Shown piece after piece: positions 61,288 through 64,000 of a stretch of DNA of 64,000 nucleotides (position 1 is its first letter; each line of letters opens with the position of its first letter). Position numbers and translations under genes: made by a program. This DNA comes from JANMDS01 sp031430575 (lineage in GTDB: Bacteria; Pseudomonadota; Gammaproteobacteria; Burkholderiales; Casimicrobiaceae): the NCBI GenBank assembly GCA_031430575.1, contig JANPBT010000004.1, positions 27,842-91,841 on the forward strand, read 5' to 3'. The notes below the pieces were generated by a model, which worked only from the letters and a program-made list of their open reading frames with translations, had not been told where the DNA came from and searched no databases.

Positions 61288-63120
61288 CTACTTACAAGAA
61301 TAACTCGCGGCGACCTTCGAAGAACCCACGCCATCCCAGGTTATCTTCTTTGGATACACGCACACGGGGTAGCTCACCGCGTTATCGCGCGAGGTGAGAA
61401 TGATCTCATTCGGCGTAACGCCTTTTTCCACCCAATCTTGCAGGGCGCTAAACATTTGATCTTGCTCGCGCGTCGGGTTTTGGTTGGTGTTGCCGGGCAA
61501 TTTTGGCAGCGGCACGATGTTGTTTTGTCCGCTCACCGTATGCGCGCGCCCCTGCGAGCTGTGCGCCGCACCGGGCACCATATACATGCGGAAAAACTGC
61601 TGCGTCGCTTCAATGCCGCCCATCTTCGCGGCCACGTTGGTGTAGTAGTGAATCGAGGTGGAGGGCGGGATCGCATCTTCGGCTAAGCCCGTGTGCATCA
61701 ACACTTTGCGCCCGAGCGATTTGAGTTTGCTTAGGTCTGCATTTTCAGTGAGCATGCCGCCGATGGCGTCGTTGGCAATGCCTTTGGCGTGGGCGCTCGC
61801 GAAGTCTGCGTAGCTAAGCGTGCGCCAGCGATTGCGCTCAGTTGTCGAGGTGTTCACAATCGAGGGCGGGGCGTAGCGCACATCGGCGAGTGCGAGCGCT
61901 ACCGTTTCTGCGCCAGTGCCTGCGCGCGTGATGCTGCCCGTGACGCTCGCGCCGGGAGTGAACGCCCACCATAAACGCTTCGCGTCTTTCACCGCTCCGC
62001 TTTTCGCGGCGACGCTTGCGTTTTCATCGAAGCTGCCGTCAATCGTCGCGCCATACCAAATCTTCAGAAGCGCAGTCGCTTCGGGCAGGCTCATGCAGGT
62101 TTGTGCGTTGGCGTTGTTGCCCGATACGCCGATACCCGGCACGCCAGAGCAGAGCGCGCCTGCATCTTTGCGCGGATCGTAGTTGCAGGAATATGGATCA
62201 ATGAGAAAACCTAATTTTTCTTTATCGCACGCGGCCACCGCCCGCTTCGAAACTTCTGTCACTTTATCTGCAAACTGCCCGGCGGGCGTTTTTTCTCCTG
62301 CGTAGTTGGAAGGTGTGAGCGCATCAAAGCCCAAATCGTTTTTGATGACGAGTTGCGGATAATGCCCTGCGATGGAAAAGCGGGTCAGTGAAATCGCGGG
62401 CTGACCCACCATGTAGCCATCGTAAAGCTCTGGGAATTCCTGCGCGAGCTTAAACGCTTGCCGCCCGCCCTGCGAGTGGCCATCGAAGTATTTGAACTTC
62501 GGTTTTTTACCGTAATAAAGTTGAACGAGCGCATCGGTTTTTGTCGCTTGTTCCACCATCGCGCGGGTGAACATATCGTGCAGCGTTTCGGCGTTCACCT
62601 TACCATTGGAGAGGAACATAAACGAGCCCTCCTGCGAATGCTCCTGCCCTGCATCCGTTGTGCCCACCGCGTAGCCCATGTTCGCGTTCGCCAGCGCCGG
62701 TACTTTGCTGCCGAGTTTGTCCGCATAGCGATGCCCGCCGCCTACCCAGCCGCCGCCGCCGTAATCGCGGATGCGCTCGTTCCAATTCGCGTGCGTCGGC
62801 AGCCACACTTCGATGCCGATGCCTTCGGTGTAAGACTTCGCGGTTTTGTCTTTTTCCGCTGTTGCGCCGGGCCCAACCAACAACTTCACCAAACACATAT
62901 CCGCCGCCATCTTCACCGGCACTGGTGAATCCACCGCGACGATCATCTCATCTTTACGTATCTGACGCACCCAAATGACCGACGTTTTCGCGTCTGGTCT
63001 AAACGCGGTCTTCAGCGTGTCGTCACACGCAAGCGGCTTCGCTGGCGCCGCCGATTGCATCGAAGCGCAGCCTGAGAACAGCGCCACGCTCGCGGCGAGC
63101 GCGGTGAGAATTAACTTCAT
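61288..63120 (-). CDS. Tannase/feruloyl esterase family lipoprotein
   Basis: 610 residues. Lipobox LFSGCAS in the signal peptide, then the nucleophile motif FDGHSQGGRQAF and late GAAHSSQGRAH. Family members hydrolyse gallate or ferulate esters or aryl carboxylic esters. A Cys pair next to the active Ser and His, common in the family, is not obvious. Confidence 0.82.
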   Translation of the reverse strand: MKLILTALAASVALFSGCASMQSAAPAKPLACDDTLKTAFRPDAKTSVIWVRQIRKDEMIVAVDSPVPVKMAADMCLVKLLVGPGATAEKDKTAKSYTEGIGIEVWLPTHANWNERIRDYGGGGWVGGGHRYADKLGSKVPALANANMGYAVGTTDAGQEHSQEGSFMFLSNGKVNAETLHDMFTRAMVEQATKTDALVQLYYGKKPKFKYFDGHSQGGRQAFKLAQEFPELYDGYMVGQPAISLTRFSIAGHYPQLVIKNDLGFDALTPSNYAGEKTPAGQFADKVTEVSKRAVAACDKEKLGFLIDPYSCNYDPRKDAGALCSGVPGIGVSGNNANAQTCMSLPEATALLKIWYGATIDGSFDENASVAAKSGAVKDAKRLWWAFTPGASVTGSITRAGTGAETVALALADVRYAPPSIVNTSTTERNRWRTLSYADFASAHAKGIANDAIGGMLTENADLSKLKSLGRKVLMHTGLAEDAIPPSTSIHYYTNVAAKMGGIEATQQFFRMYMVPGAAHSSQGRAHTVSGQNNIVPLPKLPGNTNQNPTREQDQMFSALQDWVEKGVTPNEIILTSRDNAVSYPVCVYPKKITWDGVGSSKVAASYSCK

Positions 63121-63468
63121 TGAAGCCTCCCTGATATTTTTGGTGGCTCTATTTTGCTACTGAGTAGGATGCGACGGGAAGTAGGTTTTGATTGCCGCGG
63201 CGCGGCAAATTTGGGATCGGGTCGCGCGAATTTGAACGTGAAGTACGCTATGAACGCACGCTACCGAACTACGCACGTTAGTCAAAAATTTACCAGAATA
63301 TACGAATCCAAGGGACTGTCGTACGTTTGTCGGCGGATTGCCGTAGCATTGCCGTAGCATTGCCGTAGCTTATCGGCGTATCGCCGCAACTGATGCGTAA
63401 AATTTTCCAGCGTTCTACGGGATAATGCATTGGCCTCCGACACGCAAGGTCTCTTGATAATGGTAAGT
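63121..63468. other. Gene-free stretch between the tannase and Xre genes
   Basis: Holds a tandem repeat (63340-63372) and a GCTATGAACGCACGCTAC stretch near 63247 that resembles the hairpin at 33823. No gene is supported. Confidence 0.4.
63340..63372 (+). repeat. Three 11-base tandem repeats
   Basis: GCCGTAGCATT at 63340 and 63351, then GCCGTAGCTTA at 63362. Located upstream of the Xre gene. Confidence 0.85.
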
Positions 63469-63888
63469 ATGAATATTAACTCCGCAGTCGTGAAACAACT
63501 TAGGTCAGAAAAATCTTGGTCACAGGAGGAGCTGGCGATCGCTGCCGGACTCAACCTGCGAACGATACAGCGAATCGAGAAAGAGGCGACCGCTTCGCTG
63601 CAATCGCGCAAGGCACTGGCCTCGGCATTTGGAGTCGCAATCAAAGATCTTGAATTTTTGGATTCACCCATCATGCAAAAGCACGAATACAAAACCGTTG
63701 ATATTGAATGGAAGCAAGGATTTTTGGCGGGTATTAAGGCTGCATCTTTTCCCGATATTAAGGCGATCCTCAACAGAGAAGGGCGAGACGGCTGGCGTTT
63801 AGTCCAAATTCTCTCTCCCGATCTACTGATGTCAACACGGACGGTCGAGAGAATGGTGGCAATTTTTGAACGGCCAACGATCGATTGA
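63469..63888 (+). CDS. Xre regulator with C-terminal DUF4177-like domain
   Basis: 139 residues. HTH residues about 8-62 (SWSQEELAIAAGLNLRTIQ, RIEKE) and a C-terminal YKTVDIEWKQGF...GWRLVQI pattern typical of DUF4177. The start at 63469 is preferred; the frame is open from 63430. Target unknown. Confidence 0.75.
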   Translation: MNINSAVVKQLRSEKSWSQEELAIAAGLNLRTIQRIEKEATASLQSRKALASAFGVAIKDLEFLDSPIMQKHEYKTVDIEWKQGFLAGIKAASFPDIKAILNREGRDGWRLVQILSPDLLMSTRTVERMVAIFERPTID

Positions 63889-63944
63889 GCGATCCTCAAT
63901 GGAGCCCAGATGATGAGCATCCGCGCAAGGTGCTTTCCAGCTAA

Positions 63945-64000
63945 ATACCTGCGGCGCTAAATGGGCATCTTTCTGGAGATACCTCCAGAAAGATGCCCAT
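63945..64000. repeat. Repeat copy followed by a perfect hairpin at the window end
   Basis: A variant repeat (ATACCTGCGGCGCTAAAT) is followed by an 18-base perfect stem (63961-63978 and 63983-64000) with the loop ATAC. The facing repeat copy should lie just outside the window. Confidence 0.85.

Larger units (their letters stand above)
399..63962. repeat. Dispersed 18-mer family, about 45 copies
   Basis: Consensus AATCTGCGCCGCAGGTAT, core CTGCG-C-CGCAG. Forward copies start near 399, 845, 1377, 3421, 9698, 12515, 17503, 20646 (degenerate), 23477, 24597, 26896, 27707, 28897, 34598, 34793, 38784, 42917, 44795, 45392, 50916, 53593, 55486, 58573, 61258. Reverse copies start near 2296, 6236, 6771, 8083, 11763, 23358, 24451, 26840, 28844, 35472, 35708, 41615, 49040, 51779, 54043, 54984, 59382, 61205, 63945. 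Orientation is nearly balanced. In genes it is read as xPAAQ, SAPQV, NTCGAD or NCAAG. Confidence 0.93.

Noticed and set aside
399..63962. Dispersed motif as a Chi- or KOPS-like polar chromosome motif
   Set aside because: Orientation is nearly balanced over 64 kb and the motif is a near-palindrome, so it carries little polarity.
399..63962. Dispersed motif as a CRISPR array
   Set aside because: Copies are spread over the window with no regular spacing and lie in genes.

Overview
The window looks like a betaproteobacterial chromosome segment, most likely Burkholderiales or a close relative. The evidence is a Bug-type (TctC) tricarboxylate receptor, the order rsfS-rlmH-maf-rng, an EIIA(Man)-HPr-EI operon, an aceE-aceF-lpdA operon with a lipoyl domain fused to Lpd, and a 2-aminobenzoyl-CoA monooxygenase/reductase. 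I saw no rRNA, tRNA or CRISPR array.

Layout. 1-5.8 kb: a minus-strand operon for aerobic anthranilate (2-aminobenzoate) breakdown through CoA thioesters, with its own MarR regulator. 5.9-10 kb: a copper/heavy-metal membrane protein, a RES/Xre toxin-antitoxin (TA) pair sitting between two copies of the kynA 3' end, then kynurenine-pathway genes that feed anthranilate. 10-17.5 kb: aldehyde dehydrogenase, sulfatase, and a polysaccharide deacetylase/two FemAB-like acyltransferases/glutaminyl cyclase operon. 17.9-22.7 kb: D-tartrate dehydratase, SDR, Bug receptor, DapA-like lyase and a divergent LysR. 22.7-25.1 kb: pdxJ-pdxA and a 2OG-Fe(II) oxygenase. 25.3-31.4 kb: an accessory region with an intact VapBC-like pair, a decayed VapBC-like pair, a HigBA pair, gene remnants, an IS4-family element and a fragment of a REP-associated transposase. 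31.4-38 kb: the pyruvate dehydrogenase operon with a perfect IclR-type palindrome upstream. 38-51.7 kb: DUF1800/DUF1501 secreted pair, membrane glycosyltransferase, glpD, rsfS-rlmH-maf-rng, PTS operon and a LOG-family gene. 51.7-64 kb: wax ester/DGAT acyltransferase, acyl-CoA-binding protein, BNR-repeat protein, MoaD-like protein, two TfoX-domain proteins, a VPAPA-CTERM protein, an extracellular nuclease, a tannase-family lipoprotein and an Xre regulator.

The most striking signal is a dispersed 18-mer, AATCTGCGCCGCAGGTAT, with about 35 exact copies of its 11-base core and about ten near copies. It occurs inside genes (including housekeeping genes) in four of six possible reading frames, and between genes as facing pairs that can form hairpins. 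Density, lack of strand polarity and the single-in-gene/paired-at-gene-end layout resemble the DNA uptake sequences of Neisseria, but the sequence is different. Two TfoX-domain genes lie in the same window, and one gene junction (54.98 kb) is built from a copy of the repeat. An uptake-sequence-like, REP-like or protein-binding genome motif are all open; the sequence alone does not decide.
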